DNA from: Bradyrhizobium sp. CB3481
GTDB taxonomy: Bacteria > Pseudomonadota > Alphaproteobacteria > Rhizobiales > Xanthobacteraceae
Reading direction: 5' to 3'
DNA length: 64,000 nucleotides
Assembly (NCBI RefSeq): GCF_029714305.1
Contig: NZ_CP121647.1
Span: forward strand, 4,670,501 to 4,734,500
Part shown: one piece after another, positions 45,430 to 54,832 of the stretch
Layout: each line of letters starts with the position of its first letter
Position numbering within the stretch: the stretch's first letter is position 1
The notes under the pieces: generated by a model
What the model was told of the DNA's origin: nothing
Databases searched by the model: none
The model's input: the letters and a program-made list of their open reading frames with translations, nothing else
Program-made: the position numbers and the translations under genes

Positions 45430-46032
45430 TTGGAATTTGAGAGCGTCGGACCGTCGGTCGTCAAATCGATCAAGCAGCGCGATCTGCTCAACACCTGGCT
45501 GCGGCTATACGCCCGCAACCAGTCGGTGCCGCGCATCTCGGAATATCAACCGGCGCGGATCGACGATGAACTTCCGGATCTGGTATTCTACACCGTCGAC
45601 ACGACAGTGCAGTCGCCGCGACTGACCATCCAGAGCGACGGCACGCGAATGTCGACCGCCTACGGCAATACTGGCAAGGGGCGCTATCTCGACGAGTACC
45701 TCGGCACAAGGCTCGCGCCGATGGTGATGCCTGTCTATTATGAATGCATTGCTCGCCGCCTTCCCGTGTACACCATCGCCGACATGAACGACATATACGG
45801 GCGGATCGTCGCCTATGAGCGGCTGTTGCTGCCGTTCGCCGACGAGGACAGCGTTACTCATATCATCGCCTCGCTGAAGACCATCAGCGAAGACGGCGGC
45901 TTCGAGATCAAGAACCTGATCCGCGGCAACGACAAGCTGCCGGCGCCGAAGCTTCGCACCATCATCGACCGCGATCTGTTTCATCGCGCACCCGGCCGCA
46001 TTCCGTCCGGTGATGAACTCGAATTCGGCTAG
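45430..46032 (+). CDS. PAS_5-type domain protein
   Basis: 200 aa. Central block (LPDLVFYTVDTT ... GTRLAPMVMPVYYECIARRLPVYT) matches the rhizobial PAS_5 domain family, of unknown ligand. No output domain is attached. The start is a TTG. Its 3' end overlaps the convergent ArsC-like gene by 4 bp. Confidence 0.82.
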   Translation: MEFESVGPSVVKSIKQRDLLNTWLRLYARNQSVPRISEYQPARIDDELPDLVFYTVDTTVQSPRLTIQSDGTRMSTAYGNTGKGRYLDEYLGTRLAPMVMPVYYECIARRLPVYTIADMNDIYGRIVAYERLLLPFADEDSVTHIIASLKTISEDGGFEIKNLIRGNDKLPAPKLRTIIDRDLFHRAPGRIPSGDELEFG

Positions 46033-46400
46033 GCCTTGCGCCCGCGCGATTTCGACGACACTTCCTTGCCGTAAACGTCCGGCTTGAAGCCGACCAGCAA
46101 TTTGCCGCCGAGATCGAGCACCGGGCGCTTGATCATCGAGGGCTGCGCCAGCATCAGCGCCAGCGCCTTGCGCTCGTTCAGACCCTCCTTGTCGCTATCG
46201 GGCAGCTTCTTGAATGTCGTGCCCGCGCGGTTGAGCAGCGTTTCCCAGCCAACATCGTCGGACCATTGCTTGAGCTTGTCCTTGGCGATGCCGGCAAGCT
46301 TGTAGTCGTGAAAATCATAGGCGACGCCATGATCGTCCAGCCAGGCGCGCGCCTTCTTCATCGTGTCGCAGTTCTTGATGCCGTAGATGGTGATGGGCAT
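46029..46400 (-). CDS. ArsC/Spx-like thioredoxin-fold protein
   Basis: 123 aa from ATG 46400 (MPITIYGIKNCDTMKKARAW). A thioredoxin-fold of the ArsC/YffB type with a single N-terminal Cys at residue 11 in NCDTM and a helical C-terminal lid. The CxxC of Spx is not present. It may be a glutathione-dependent reductase rather than an arsenate reductase; no ars operon is nearby. The longer frame to 46538 reads noncoding DNA. Confidence 0.88.
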   Translation of the reverse strand: MPITIYGIKNCDTMKKARAWLDDHGVAYDFHDYKLAGIAKDKLKQWSDDVGWETLLNRAGTTFKKLPDSDKEGLNERKALALMLAQPSMIKRPVLDLGGKLLVGFKPDVYGKEVSSKSRGRKA

Positions 46401-46471
46401 TTTCGGTGCATTCCGGAATGTTGTTATCGGCCCCGTGGACCGGATTGAAGGTAAGCAGAGCGGCGACCAGC

Positions 46472-47176
46472 TTAAGGCCGCTTCGGAATGTCGAGCCCGC
46501 GCTGCACCGCCGGCCGGGCGAGCCCGCGCTCCAGCCATGCCGGCACTTCTTTCAGCGTATCGAAGGCGACGAGATCGCGCGCACCGTAGAAGCCAATCAG
46601 GTTGCGCACCCAGCCGAGCATGGAGATATCGGCGATGGTATATTCATCGTCCATGATCCACTGCCGCCCGGCAAGCCGCGTTTCCATCACCTCAAGCAGC
46701 CGTCTCGACTCGGCGACGTAACGCTGTAACGGGCGCTTGTCCTCATATTCCTTGCCAGCGAATTTGCGGAAGAAGCCGACCTGGCCGAACATCGGCCCGA
46801 TGCCGCCCATCTGGAAATGCAGCCACTGGATGGTCTGGTATCGCTGCGCCGGATCATCAGGCAGAAGCTTGCCGGTCTTGTCAGCGAGATATTGCAGGAT
46901 CGCGCCGGACTCGAACAGCGGCAGCGGCTTTCCGCCCGGCCCATCGGGATCGAGGATCGCCGGGATCTTACCGTTCGGATTCAGCGACAGAAATTCCGGC
47001 GTCTTCTGGTCATCCTTGCCGAAATCGACCAGATGCACCTCGTAGGGCAAGCCGATCTCCTCCAGCATGATGGAAACCTTGACGCCGTTCGGCGTCGGTA
47101 GCGAATAGAGCTGAAGGCGATCAGGGTGCTTGGCGGGCCAGCGCTTGGTGATGGGAAATACGGCGAGATCAGGCAT
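46472..47176 (-). CDS. glutathione S-transferase-like protein
   Basis: 234 aa with N-terminal thioredoxin-like domain (RLQLYSLPTPNGVKVSIMLEE ... NPNGKIPAILD, near residue 70) and an all-helical C-terminal domain. It resembles the YghU/YfcG-type disulfide-bond oxidoreductases. Start at 47176; the preceding in-frame ATG at 47257 adds 27 residues with no homology. Divergent from the SDR gene. Confidence 0.92.
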   Translation of the reverse strand: MPDLAVFPITKRWPAKHPDRLQLYSLPTPNGVKVSIMLEEIGLPYEVHLVDFGKDDQKTPEFLSLNPNGKIPAILDPDGPGGKPLPLFESGAILQYLADKTGKLLPDDPAQRYQTIQWLHFQMGGIGPMFGQVGFFRKFAGKEYEDKRPLQRYVAESRRLLEVMETRLAGRQWIMDDEYTIADISMLGWVRNLIGFYGARDLVAFDTLKEVPAWLERGLARPAVQRGLDIPKRP

Positions 47177-47255
47177 TGATTCGTTCTTTTGCTTGGTTTG
47201 CGGTGCCGCGCTAATGTACGGCCGATGCCGCACATAACAAGACCTGCCCCGCCCC

Positions 47256-48128
47256 ATGACTGAACATCCAACACCGCCGAAGCTCGGCCTGACCGATGCT
47301 GAACTTGCGGTTTATCCGACGGTCTTCGCCAGCGACGTGCTGAAGGATCGGGTCGTTGTCGTTTCAGGCGGCGCCGGCGGCATCGGGCGCGCCATCGCGT
47401 GGCTGTTCGCCCGGCTCGGCGCACATGTCGCCGTGGTCGGTCGCGACGGAAGCAGACTCGACGCGCTGGTGGGCCAATTGGCCGGCCGCGGCCTCAAGGC
47501 CTCGGCGCATGTCACCGACATCAGGGAGCCCGATGCGGTCAATCAACTGTTCGATGCGATCTGGGCTGCGCAGGGCCGCATCGATGCGCTCGTCAACAGC
47601 GCGGGCGGACAGTTTCCGCAGGCGGCCATCGATTTTTCCGTGAAGGGCTGGAATGCCGTCATCAACACCAATCTGAACGGCACTTGGTACATGATGCAGG
47701 CTGCCGCGCAGCGCTGGCGCGCGCACAAGCACCCCGGCAGCATCGTCAACATCGTGGTCGTGACCACGCACGGCCTTTACGGCATCGCGCACACCATTGC
47801 CGCGCGGAGCGGCGTGATCGGATTGTCACGCGCGGTGGCGGTCGAATGGGCGCCGCTGAACATCCGCGTGAACTGCGTAGCGCCCGGCGCGATCGAAACC
47901 GAGGGCTGGGCGGTCTACACGCCGGAAGCGCGCGCCGCCTACCCGCGCTCGAACCCGATGATGCGCGTCGGCTCGCCCTGGGAGGTCGCGGAAGCAGTCG
48001 CCTTCCTCGCCGGGCCCTCGGCGAAATTCGTGACCGGCGAAACACTGACCGTCGACGGCGGCAGTCAGCTCTGGGGTGAGACCTGGACCACCGGCAAGCC
48101 GGCCTATTTTAGCGGCGACGCCGAATGA
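47256..48128 (+). CDS. SDR family protein lacking the YxxxK catalytic pair
   Basis: 290 aa. The cofactor motif GGAGGIGRA (about residues 38-46), NSAGG near 114 and the VEWAPLNIRVNCVAPG block are of the 2,4-dienoyl-CoA reductase-like SDR group. In the position of YxxxK it has T180-I-A-A-R184, so both catalytic residues are replaced. Dienoyl-CoA reductases also lack the tyrosine but keep Lys. It may act on enoyl-CoA thioesters or be an NADPH-binding non-enzyme. Adjacent, but divergent, to the GST. Confidence 0.85.
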   Translation: MTEHPTPPKLGLTDAELAVYPTVFASDVLKDRVVVVSGGAGGIGRAIAWLFARLGAHVAVVGRDGSRLDALVGQLAGRGLKASAHVTDIREPDAVNQLFDAIWAAQGRIDALVNSAGGQFPQAAIDFSVKGWNAVINTNLNGTWYMMQAAAQRWRAHKHPGSIVNIVVVTTHGLYGIAHTIAARSGVIGLSRAVAVEWAPLNIRVNCVAPGAIETEGWAVYTPEARAAYPRSNPMMRVGSPWEVAEAVAFLAGPSAKFVTGETLTVDGGSQLWGETWTTGKPAYFSGDAE

Positions 48129-48150
48129 CGCGCTGAAGGCCCGGTACCCG

Positions 48151-48801
48151 ATGACATCCCCACCCACGACGCGCTATCGCCTCGCGATCTTCGATTTCGA
48201 CGGCACGCTGGCCGACTCGCTGCCATGGTTCCGCTCCTCCTTCCAGGAAACCATCATGCGATATGGTCTGACGCCGACCACGCCCGATGAGCTCGAGAGC
48301 ATGCGCGGACTATCCGCGCGGCAAATGATGGCGCGGCTTGGCGTATCGATGTGGCAGCTTCCCGCGATCGCGAACGACATGCGAAAGCGCAAGCTCGCCG
48401 CCGCGAGCGAGATATCCTTGTTCGACGGCATCCCGGCGATGCTGTCGGGCCTCCAACAGATTGGGATCAAGACCGCTATCGTCAGCTCTGACAGCGAGGC
48501 GTCCATCCGGCAGGTGCTCGGGCCTGCTACCGCTCTCATCGCCGGCTTTGACTGCGGCGCCGCGGTGTTCGGCAAACACAGGAAGTTCCGCCGTGTCGCC
48601 CGCCGGCTGGGAATCAAGCCGGCGGAGACGATCTGCATCGGCGACGAGATCCGCGATATCGAGGCGGCGAAAACGGCCGAAATGGATTCGGGCGCCGTGG
48701 CCTGGGGCTTCGCCCTGCCGAGCGCGCTGCAAGCGGCAGGACCGACGCATCTGTTCAATTCGATTGAAGAGATGACCGCGCGGCTGGCCAGCATGAAATG
48801 A
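48151..48801 (+). CDS. HAD-type phosphatase
   Basis: 216 aa. Motif I is FDFDGTLADS (about residues 11-20), motif II is IVSSDS near 116, and motif IV is CIGDEIRDIE near 165. It resembles phosphoglycolate phosphatase-like proteins. The ATG at 48151 is used; a longer frame to 48076 overlaps the SDR end. 22 bp downstream of the SDR gene, likely in one transcript. Confidence 0.9.
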   Translation: MTSPPTTRYRLAIFDFDGTLADSLPWFRSSFQETIMRYGLTPTTPDELESMRGLSARQMMARLGVSMWQLPAIANDMRKRKLAAASEISLFDGIPAMLSGLQQIGIKTAIVSSDSEASIRQVLGPATALIAGFDCGAAVFGKHRKFRRVARRLGIKPAETICIGDEIRDIEAAKTAEMDSGAVAWGFALPSALQAAGPTHLFNSIEEMTARLASMK

Positions 48802-48843
48802 TGCCGGGCGATGCATCTGCCCGCACGTTGCCGCCAATGGCCG

Positions 48844-49386
48844 TCATGCCCGCAAGCCCCATCGGGCGATGTGTCGATGCCCCCTCAGACTGCGCACGAG
48901 CACAAACTCGGTCACCGTCCAGACGACAGGCTCGATGGGATACTCATCCGCCCTGCGCGCGTCATACAACAGCGTGACGTGCGGCGTGAAATTCGTATTG
49001 GCCGGTCGCCGCAGGCCGCCTCGCATCAGCGTAGCCGCGAGCGTCTGCCGAAACGATTGTAACCGGCGCAACCCCGCCTCGCCGACCAGGACAAAAGGGC
49101 GATTACCCGGTCCGCCGCGGAAGCTCGTCGTCCGATCGAACGACACCTCAAACGGCTCAGCCCGGAAATCCTCGGCTGCCTCGCACGCTGCGCAAACCTG
49201 GCGATCCGGCAAGCCGGTGAGCGAGAACAGCGACACGTGCAGCCGATCGGGCGGGATGAGTTTGCCGTCAAAACGATGCGCTCGCTTGAGCACGCCGGCG
49301 AGGCGATAAATTCGCTCCGCCGCGGCAGGATCGGGAACGATGGCGAGGAAGAGACGGCCACTACCAGAGCTTGCAAACATGTCCAT
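48844..49386 (-). CDS. 2H phosphoesterase (2'-5' RNA ligase-like)
   Basis: 180 aa. Two HxS/T motifs, HVSL near residue 50 and HVTL near 136, form the 2H phosphoesterase active site used by ThpR and related enzymes. Activity is probably a 2',3'-cyclic phosphodiesterase or RNA end processing. Convergent with the HAD gene. Confidence 0.88.
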   Translation of the reverse strand: MDMFASSGSGRLFLAIVPDPAAAERIYRLAGVLKRAHRFDGKLIPPDRLHVSLFSLTGLPDRQVCAACEAAEDFRAEPFEVSFDRTTSFRGGPGNRPFVLVGEAGLRRLQSFRQTLAATLMRGGLRRPANTNFTPHVTLLYDARRADEYPIEPVVWTVTEFVLVRSLRGHRHIARWGLRA

Positions 49387-49436
49387 GATAGACTAGAACA
49401 GCTCATGAACAAGCTTGACTGGCAAGTCGATCCGAC

Positions 49437-49452
49437 TGTATTGTAAAATACA
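49437..49452. promoter_or_regulatory. palindrome before the toxin-antitoxin genes
   Basis: TGTATT-GTAA-AATACA, a perfect 6-bp-arm inverted repeat 32-47 bp before the antitoxin start. It is the likely operator for the ribbon-helix-helix antitoxin. Confidence 0.55.
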
Positions 49453-49483
49453 CTACAGCTGAAAATTGACATGGGAGACAGGG

Positions 49484-49786
49484 ATGTCGCGCGTCAAAAA
49501 ACGGAAAGAGCATCCGCTATCGATGCGGTTGCCCGAGACGGATGTCGCGATTATCGATCGTGCGGCGGCGATACGCGGCCGTTCGCGTACCGACTTCGTA
49601 CGCGAGGCAGCGGTGCGCGCGGCAGAAGACGTTCTGCTGGAAACGATGCCCATTCGAATGAGCTCGGCGGGCTTCAAGGCGTTTGTTGAAGCTCTCTCGC
49701 AACCCGCACGGCCCGTACCTGAAATGGTCGAACTCTTTCAGCGCACAGCTCCGTGGGAGTCCGGAAAAGCAGAAGCCGAGAAGTGA
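49484..49786 (+). CDS. DUF1778 ribbon-helix-helix antitoxin
   Basis: 100 aa, TacA-like. RHH domain HPLSMRLPETDVAIIDRAAAI (about residues 10-30) with GRSRTDFVREAAVRAAE, then a C-terminal arm that should wrap the acetyltransferase toxin. Start ATG 49484 preceded by a GGGAGA site. Followed after 3 bp by the GNAT gene, the standard antitoxin-first order. Confidence 0.9.
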   Translation: MSRVKKRKEHPLSMRLPETDVAIIDRAAAIRGRSRTDFVREAAVRAAEDVLLETMPIRMSSAGFKAFVEALSQPARPVPEMVELFQRTAPWESGKAEAEK

Positions 49787-49789
49787 AAG

Positions 49790-50320
49790 GTGGCCATTTC
49801 CGAGCCGCAACTACTGACGGCCCTTCACGACGTCTCTGAGTTTTCTTGCGGAAAACCTTCGCTGGACCGGTGGCTCAAAACGCGGGCGCTATCCAATCAA
49901 GAAAAGGGTTTTACGGCCGTGATGGTCGTACACGAGGCCAACCGCGTCGTTGGCTATTATGGTCTCGCGCCTACGGGTGTTCTTCCCGCAACGTTGCCAC
50001 GATCGATTCGCACAGGCCAGCCGCCGGATCCAGTTCCTTGCCTGCTGCTCGGACAACTTGCGGCCGATGAGAGCTATCGCGGAAGAGGAATTGGCACCGG
50101 TCTGCTCAAACACGCGCTGCAACGTTGTGTAACGGCGGCGCGCCTGATCGGCGGGCGCGCACTCATCGTGAATGCCGTCGATATCGAGGCGGCGGATTTT
50201 TGGAAGCGACGCGGCTTTATTCCTTCGAAAGATGACAAGCTCATCTTGTTCAGGTCCATCGCCGACATTGCGGCATCGATCGGCTCTGCTTCCGGTTCAT
50301 CGTCTCAAGGCCTCGCATGA
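49790..50320 (+). CDS. TacT-like GNAT toxin
   Basis: 176 aa; GTG start. Acetyl-CoA-binding segment is LLLGQLAADESYRGRGIGTGLL (about residues 85-106). TacT proteins acetylate the amino group of charged tRNAs and stop translation. The catalytic Tyr usual near FY(x)xxGF is here W138 in AADFWKRRGF. The fold and partner gene are otherwise normal. It may have altered or weak activity. Confidence 0.9.
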   Translation: MAISEPQLLTALHDVSEFSCGKPSLDRWLKTRALSNQEKGFTAVMVVHEANRVVGYYGLAPTGVLPATLPRSIRTGQPPDPVPCLLLGQLAADESYRGRGIGTGLLKHALQRCVTAARLIGGRALIVNAVDIEAADFWKRRGFIPSKDDKLILFRSIADIAASIGSASGSSSQGLA

Positions 50321-50341
50321 ACCGTTGATCGCCCGACCAGT

Positions 50342-50830
50342 CTAAGCCGGCCCCACTCGTGGCAAATCAAGCGCGGACCGCAATCTTCCGATGCCTCGCG
50401 ATAGAGCATCGCATGCTGAGCCGGCGCCAAAAGATCCGTGCGCGGCACGAACCCATCGATCACCTTATTGAACGCGATTGCGCCGCATCCCGGGACGGCG
50501 CAATCGCGCTTCCCCTTGGGACACTGATTGAACGAACTGGGCCGCCCGCCGTACTTCCCCAAGACATTGCTGAGATTCAATCCAGAGTGCCAGATCGAGA
50601 TCATGGCATTCATGCCAAACCTCGATGCCCGCACGACGGAAATCGCTAAAGCGCGGAACCTCTTTCCATAGCGCCTTTGCCACCGAGCCAATCACGGCAA
50701 TGGCATGGATCTCCGGAAACGTCATCCACGCGTCGGTCACGACATCTGCGGCCACGCGAAACCGGCGTTGGTGGTCCACAAGATAGCTAGCTATTCTGCT
50801 GCTCGATCTTCGCGCGCCGCATCGCTTCAC
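50342..50830 (-). pseudogene. decayed nucleotidyltransferase gene
   Basis: The minus strand contains, in shifting frames, parts of one protein: MRRAKIEQQN, then YLVDHQRRFRVAADVVTDAW and AIAVIGSVAKALWKEVPRF, HDLDLALW (GS and DxD nucleotidyltransferase motifs), then FNQCPKGKRDC, PRTDLLAPAQHAMLY and RGIGRLRSALDLPRVGPA. A 4-bp tandem duplication (TAGC at 50784-50791), a probable deletion near 50550 and another shift near 50395 break it. The GTG at 50830 overlaps the stop of the SWIM gene by 4 bp, showing they once formed an operon. Confidence 0.75.
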
Positions 50831-52512
50831 CCCAACAGCTTCATGAAGTTGCGCTTCTGTTTGTGGCGCGCTTTCAGTGCTGCGACGTAAGCAGCCTGCT
50901 GGGCCGTACTTTGCAAGGCGGCCATTTGCGCGATGAGCTTTGCGGCTTCCGCATAGGCGTGATTGCCGCCCGTGTTCACAAACTGATTGACGCGCTCGGC
51001 GTAAACCTCGAGTGCTTCACGCGGGTACCCGGCCTTGCTCGCGTCGGCGAGAGCCACTCTGGCGCCGAACGAAATCTTCTGCTTGCGCGCAACGGCCCAC
51101 GCCGAATCGAACATGTTTTCTTCGATCAGGATCGTGACGAGAAGATCGGCGATGCTGTACCAGCCTGAACGTTCCCTGCCAGTCGATCGTGTCTCGAGAA
51201 TTCCAATGATACGATCGAGCGCGGCTTTGCCGCCGAGCTCCCGCAGTTGCTTGTACAGCTTGAGCCCCGGCGCCTTGTCGAACGCACGCCACAATAACGC
51301 TTCTGCGTCGGTCTTCCGACCGGCTTTCAAAAGCATCTCGACGGTGAACGAGACGAGCCGCTCGTCCGGTTGCCCGTCCTCGAACACCCAGAGGCCCTCC
51401 TCGGCGCGACGCAGCGCTTCGTCGAAGCGGCCCTGCGACTGACAGAATCGCGCCAATTCAAGATAGCGCCACGCGGAGGACAGGTCGCGAGCACGCAACG
51501 CGATACGTGTATCGACATCGCCGGCACGTTCGGCAAAGAAATCGAGGATTGCTTTCAGCCGCTCGTATTGGGCGGAGAATTCGTCTTCTTGCCTTCGCAC
51601 GCCACCCCCGCGCCTGGGCAGTTTCTCCCAGGCCTTCACGGCAAGGCGATTATATTCCGCGAGGCCCGGCTCCCCGAGCACGTCGGCGTAAAGTTCCGCG
51701 GCACCTGCGAACGTCCCGTAATCGCCGTCCACCTCGCGGGCAAAGAGCTTGCGGGCGAGCTGCACGGGATCGGGCTGCGCAGACTCGGCTGCGGCGAGAT
51801 GGATGTCGCGCGCACGAGCCAACAGCTCACTGCAGTAGCCATCGGAATCGTCTACATTGGCGATGGCTCGTTCGATCCGATCGATCGCGTATTCCGCAAG
51901 TTCCAGAGCGAGGTCGGAACGGCTTCCGGAAGCAAGATCATCGATGACATCGAGCGACGCATTCAGGTTCGAAGCCCAGTCCTGCACCTCACCATATTCG
52001 ACATAGCCCCGCGTCTGCGTCGCCGCGTCGATCGCCTTGCGCAAGCGTTTGCGAAGCGTCCCGTCGTCGGCATCCGCGGCCGCCGCCGCCATATCCAGTC
52101 TGCGCAGCAAGACGGGATCCCGCTCCGCCAATTCCACGATCATTCCGACGAGCTGATCAACCGCTTTCCGTTTCAGATCGTCACGTATGCGGTTCAGCAC
52201 GCCAGCGCCTTCCGCCTCCGCATCGGGACCTAAGGCATTGGTCGCCAACGCCACAGCGACCATGTGCTTACAAATTCCCCAATCCCTGAAAGCCACGCAA
52301 GAGCAATCGCCGCCGATGACACTGCCACGTCCCGTCAGCTCGGTACGGTAATCCTCCGTACCCGCAACTTGCGCTAACACGCGTCCCGGTTCGACGATGA
52401 GAATCTGCACTTGACCATCGCGATGGTAGGCCTCTCCGCGCGCGAACGTCTTATCGCCTGCCAGGTCACGTAACGCATCGATACTGAAGCGAGGTTGATC
52501 CTTGGCTTTCAT
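50827..52512 (-). CDS. SWIM zinc-finger protein
   Basis: 561 aa. The SWIM finger is C70-x-C72-x8-C81-x-H83 near the N-terminus, followed by a long all-helical region with repeats. SWIM proteins bind DNA or proteins; the bacterial ones are mostly uncharacterised. Its 3' neighbour, now broken, encodes a nucleotidyltransferase. Upstream lies the IlvD gene in the same direction but 88 bp away. Confidence 0.85.
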   Translation of the reverse strand: MKAKDQPRFSIDALRDLAGDKTFARGEAYHRDGQVQILIVEPGRVLAQVAGTEDYRTELTGRGSVIGGDCSCVAFRDWGICKHMVAVALATNALGPDAEAEGAGVLNRIRDDLKRKAVDQLVGMIVELAERDPVLLRRLDMAAAAADADDGTLRKRLRKAIDAATQTRGYVEYGEVQDWASNLNASLDVIDDLASGSRSDLALELAEYAIDRIERAIANVDDSDGYCSELLARARDIHLAAAESAQPDPVQLARKLFAREVDGDYGTFAGAAELYADVLGEPGLAEYNRLAVKAWEKLPRRGGGVRRQEDEFSAQYERLKAILDFFAERAGDVDTRIALRARDLSSAWRYLELARFCQSQGRFDEALRRAEEGLWVFEDGQPDERLVSFTVEMLLKAGRKTDAEALLWRAFDKAPGLKLYKQLRELGGKAALDRIIGILETRSTGRERSGWYSIADLLVTILIEENMFDSAWAVARKQKISFGARVALADASKAGYPREALEVYAERVNQFVNTGGNHAYAEAAKLIAQMAALQSTAQQAAYVAALKARHKQKRNFMKLLG

Positions 52513-52600
52513 GCGCGCTTGCAGCAGATGCTTGTGTTTGCCGGAGGTTGGGTTCCAATCTAGCTAATGAGCATAGACACCGCCAGCTGTTAAATCCCTC

Positions 52601-54322
52601 TCACACCACACATCCGTAATGCGCCGAAGACACCAGGCGGATGTACTTGTCGTGCACCGAGCCGGGCCGCACCGCGGCGACGGAGGCCGGCGGCCGCCAG
52701 TCGGCCATACGGCGGGCGATCTCTTCCCCGGGCACGTCGAGCGTCAGGGTGCGGGTGCCGGGATCGATCACAATGATGTCGCCGTCGCGCACCGCGGCGA
52801 TCGGACCACCGCGCGCGGCTTCCGGCGAGATGTGGCCGATCAGGATGCCGTGCGAGACGCCGGAAAAACGGCCGTCGGTGATCAGCGCGACGTCTTCACC
52901 GAGCCCTTGCCCCTGCAACTGGATGGTGAGCATCACCATCTCGGGCATGCCGGGTCCGCCGACCGGGCCGACATTGCGCACCACGATGACATTGCCTGCC
53001 ACGATCTCGCCGGCGCGGATGGCCGCCATCGTATCGGCCTCGGATTCGAACACCCGCGCGGTGCCGCGAAACTGGCCCTTCTCCAGCGTCTTGCCCGACA
53101 GTTTGAGCAGGCAGCTTTCCGGCGCGAGATTGCCCTGGAGGACGCTGATGTGATTGTTAGCCGGCGCGATCGGTTTCGATACCGGAGAAACGATCTCCTG
53201 CGGCGGCATCTCCTCCAGCGTCGGAACGTCGGCGAGATTTTCCGCCAGCGTCTTGCCGGTGACGGTCATGACGTCGCCATGCAGGAAGCCGGCACGCAGC
53301 AGCTCCTTCATCACGACGGGGACACCGCCGATCGCATGCAGACTTCCCATCGCGAACGGGCCGTGCGGCTGCAAATCGGCCAATAGCGGCACCCGCTCGC
53401 CGACCTGCTGAATCCGCTCAATCGTAATCGGCACCTGCGCCTCGCGCGCGACTGCCAGCAGGTGCAGATACATGTTGGTCGAGCCGCCCATCGCATAGAT
53501 AGTCGTGATCGCGTTCTCGAAAGCGCGCTCGGTCATGATGTCGCGCGGCCGGATGCCGGCAGCCATCAGGCGGTACAGCGCGTCGACCGAGGCGCGGGCC
53601 TGGGCGCGGACGTCGGCGTGGATGTCGCTGCCGGCATTGTAGTCGGCCGGATGCGAAGCGCCCCGCGGCAGCATCATGCCGATCGATTCCGCGATCGTGC
53701 TCATGGTGTTGGCGGTGAACATCGCGCCACAGGTGCCGCTGCCCGGCATCACGTTGCGCTCGACCTCCAGCAGCTCCTCGCCGGACAAGCGGCCGGACTC
53801 GTTGGCAGCGCGCGCCTCAGCGTAATCCATGATGGTGAGGTTGTTGCCCTTGCCGGCCCATGCCCCGAACGAAACACGGCCCGGCGTGCTGGTGCCGGGA
53901 TAGAGCACGAGGCCGAACGCATTGGTGCGCGCCAGCGGCATCAGCGCGGCGGCACCGGTCTTGTCGCAGCCGGAGATCACGATCATGGCGTCGCCGTGAT
54001 GGGCGTAGTGGCCGATCTCGAAACAGTCGGCGACGACATCGCGGGAGACGAGGCTGTAGCCCGCCGTCGGCGTTCCCTGTGTCAACGCATCCGACACCGC
54101 CGGCGCGCCAACGATCAGCCCCTGCCCGCCGCGCTCGGCGAAGATTTCCACCAGGAGATCGGTGATGGCGCGGACGCGGTTGTTGCAGCGGTGGGCATTG
54201 GTGTAGGCGCTCGCGATCGTCACCACCGCGTTGGTCTCTGCCGCACGATCCGGGTCAAAGCCGGCGGCGCGCAACTCGACGCGGCCCCGCTTCCAATAGG
54301 TGCTGCTGTCTTGCGTCGTCAT
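52601..54322 (-). CDS. IlvD/Edd family dehydratase
   Basis: 573 aa of the dihydroxy-acid/sugar-acid dehydratase family. Fe-S ligands are likely C46 (RCNN), C119 (SGCDKT) and C198 (GSGTCGA). It differs from canonical IlvD in C46's neighbours and is probably a sugar-acid dehydratase, such as xylonate/arabonate dehydratase. It is followed, upstream on this strand, by Lin0512 and an FMN oxidase that may form one catabolic unit. Confidence 0.93.
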   Translation of the reverse strand: MTTQDSSTYWKRGRVELRAAGFDPDRAAETNAVVTIASAYTNAHRCNNRVRAITDLLVEIFAERGGQGLIVGAPAVSDALTQGTPTAGYSLVSRDVVADCFEIGHYAHHGDAMIVISGCDKTGAAALMPLARTNAFGLVLYPGTSTPGRVSFGAWAGKGNNLTIMDYAEARAANESGRLSGEELLEVERNVMPGSGTCGAMFTANTMSTIAESIGMMLPRGASHPADYNAGSDIHADVRAQARASVDALYRLMAAGIRPRDIMTERAFENAITTIYAMGGSTNMYLHLLAVAREAQVPITIERIQQVGERVPLLADLQPHGPFAMGSLHAIGGVPVVMKELLRAGFLHGDVMTVTGKTLAENLADVPTLEEMPPQEIVSPVSKPIAPANNHISVLQGNLAPESCLLKLSGKTLEKGQFRGTARVFESEADTMAAIRAGEIVAGNVIVVRNVGPVGGPGMPEMVMLTIQLQGQGLGEDVALITDGRFSGVSHGILIGHISPEAARGGPIAAVRDGDIIVIDPGTRTLTLDVPGEEIARRMADWRPPASVAAVRPGSVHDKYIRLVSSAHYGCVV

Positions 54323-54390
54323 GACGTGCTCCAGATCTCCTGATTCGATGCGCGGATGCCAATGTCCGGCCTGTTCGGCACGGAGCGAGG

Positions 54391-54741
54391 TTAAGCCGTC
54401 TTGCCGTCGTCGAAGCTGACGATCACGGCCGCGTTCGCAATCAGGATGGGGTCGTTACCGATATCGGACGGAATCTCCAGCCCGCCGGCGACAGCCGTCA
54501 CCTTCACCGTGCCGTATGGCAACTCCTTGGCCACCACAGCGGTGTCGACCCCCTCCGGGTTGGGTACGGCGATCGTGACATCGACGAACATGTCATTGGC
54601 GGTCTTGCCCAGCATCCGGAAGAAGCCGAGGCTGGAGTGGCGGATGGCGTCGGACACGGCGCGCTTGGCGGCCTTGGTCGCATCGCGCCCGTGAACGTCG
54701 ACGCCCATGCCCATCTCGGTGATACAGCGCACGCGTGCCAT
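54391..54741 (-). CDS. Lin0512 family protein
   Basis: 116 aa conserved protein ([42 protein letters not shown]). The family is of unknown function and often neighbours dehydratases. 68 bp before the IlvD/Edd gene on the same strand, so likely in the same transcript. Confidence 0.88.
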   Translation of the reverse strand: MARVRCITEMGMGVDVHGRDATKAAKRAVSDAIRHSSLGFFRMLGKTANDMFVDVTIAVPNPEGVDTAVVAKELPYGTVKVTAVAGGLEIPSDIGNDPILIANAAVIVSFDDGKTA

Positions 54742-54832
54742 TGGGTTTCCTTCGATCGTTGAGTGAGGGTATCGGCCACCCGCAATTCCGGCGAACGACC
54801 AGCGAGGCGACGGCCCCAGGTCGTCATCAATC

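Noticed and set aside
46029..46400. Calling the ArsC-like gene an arsenate reductase
   Set aside because: No ars neighbours, and the family includes Spx/YffB proteins without arsenate activity.
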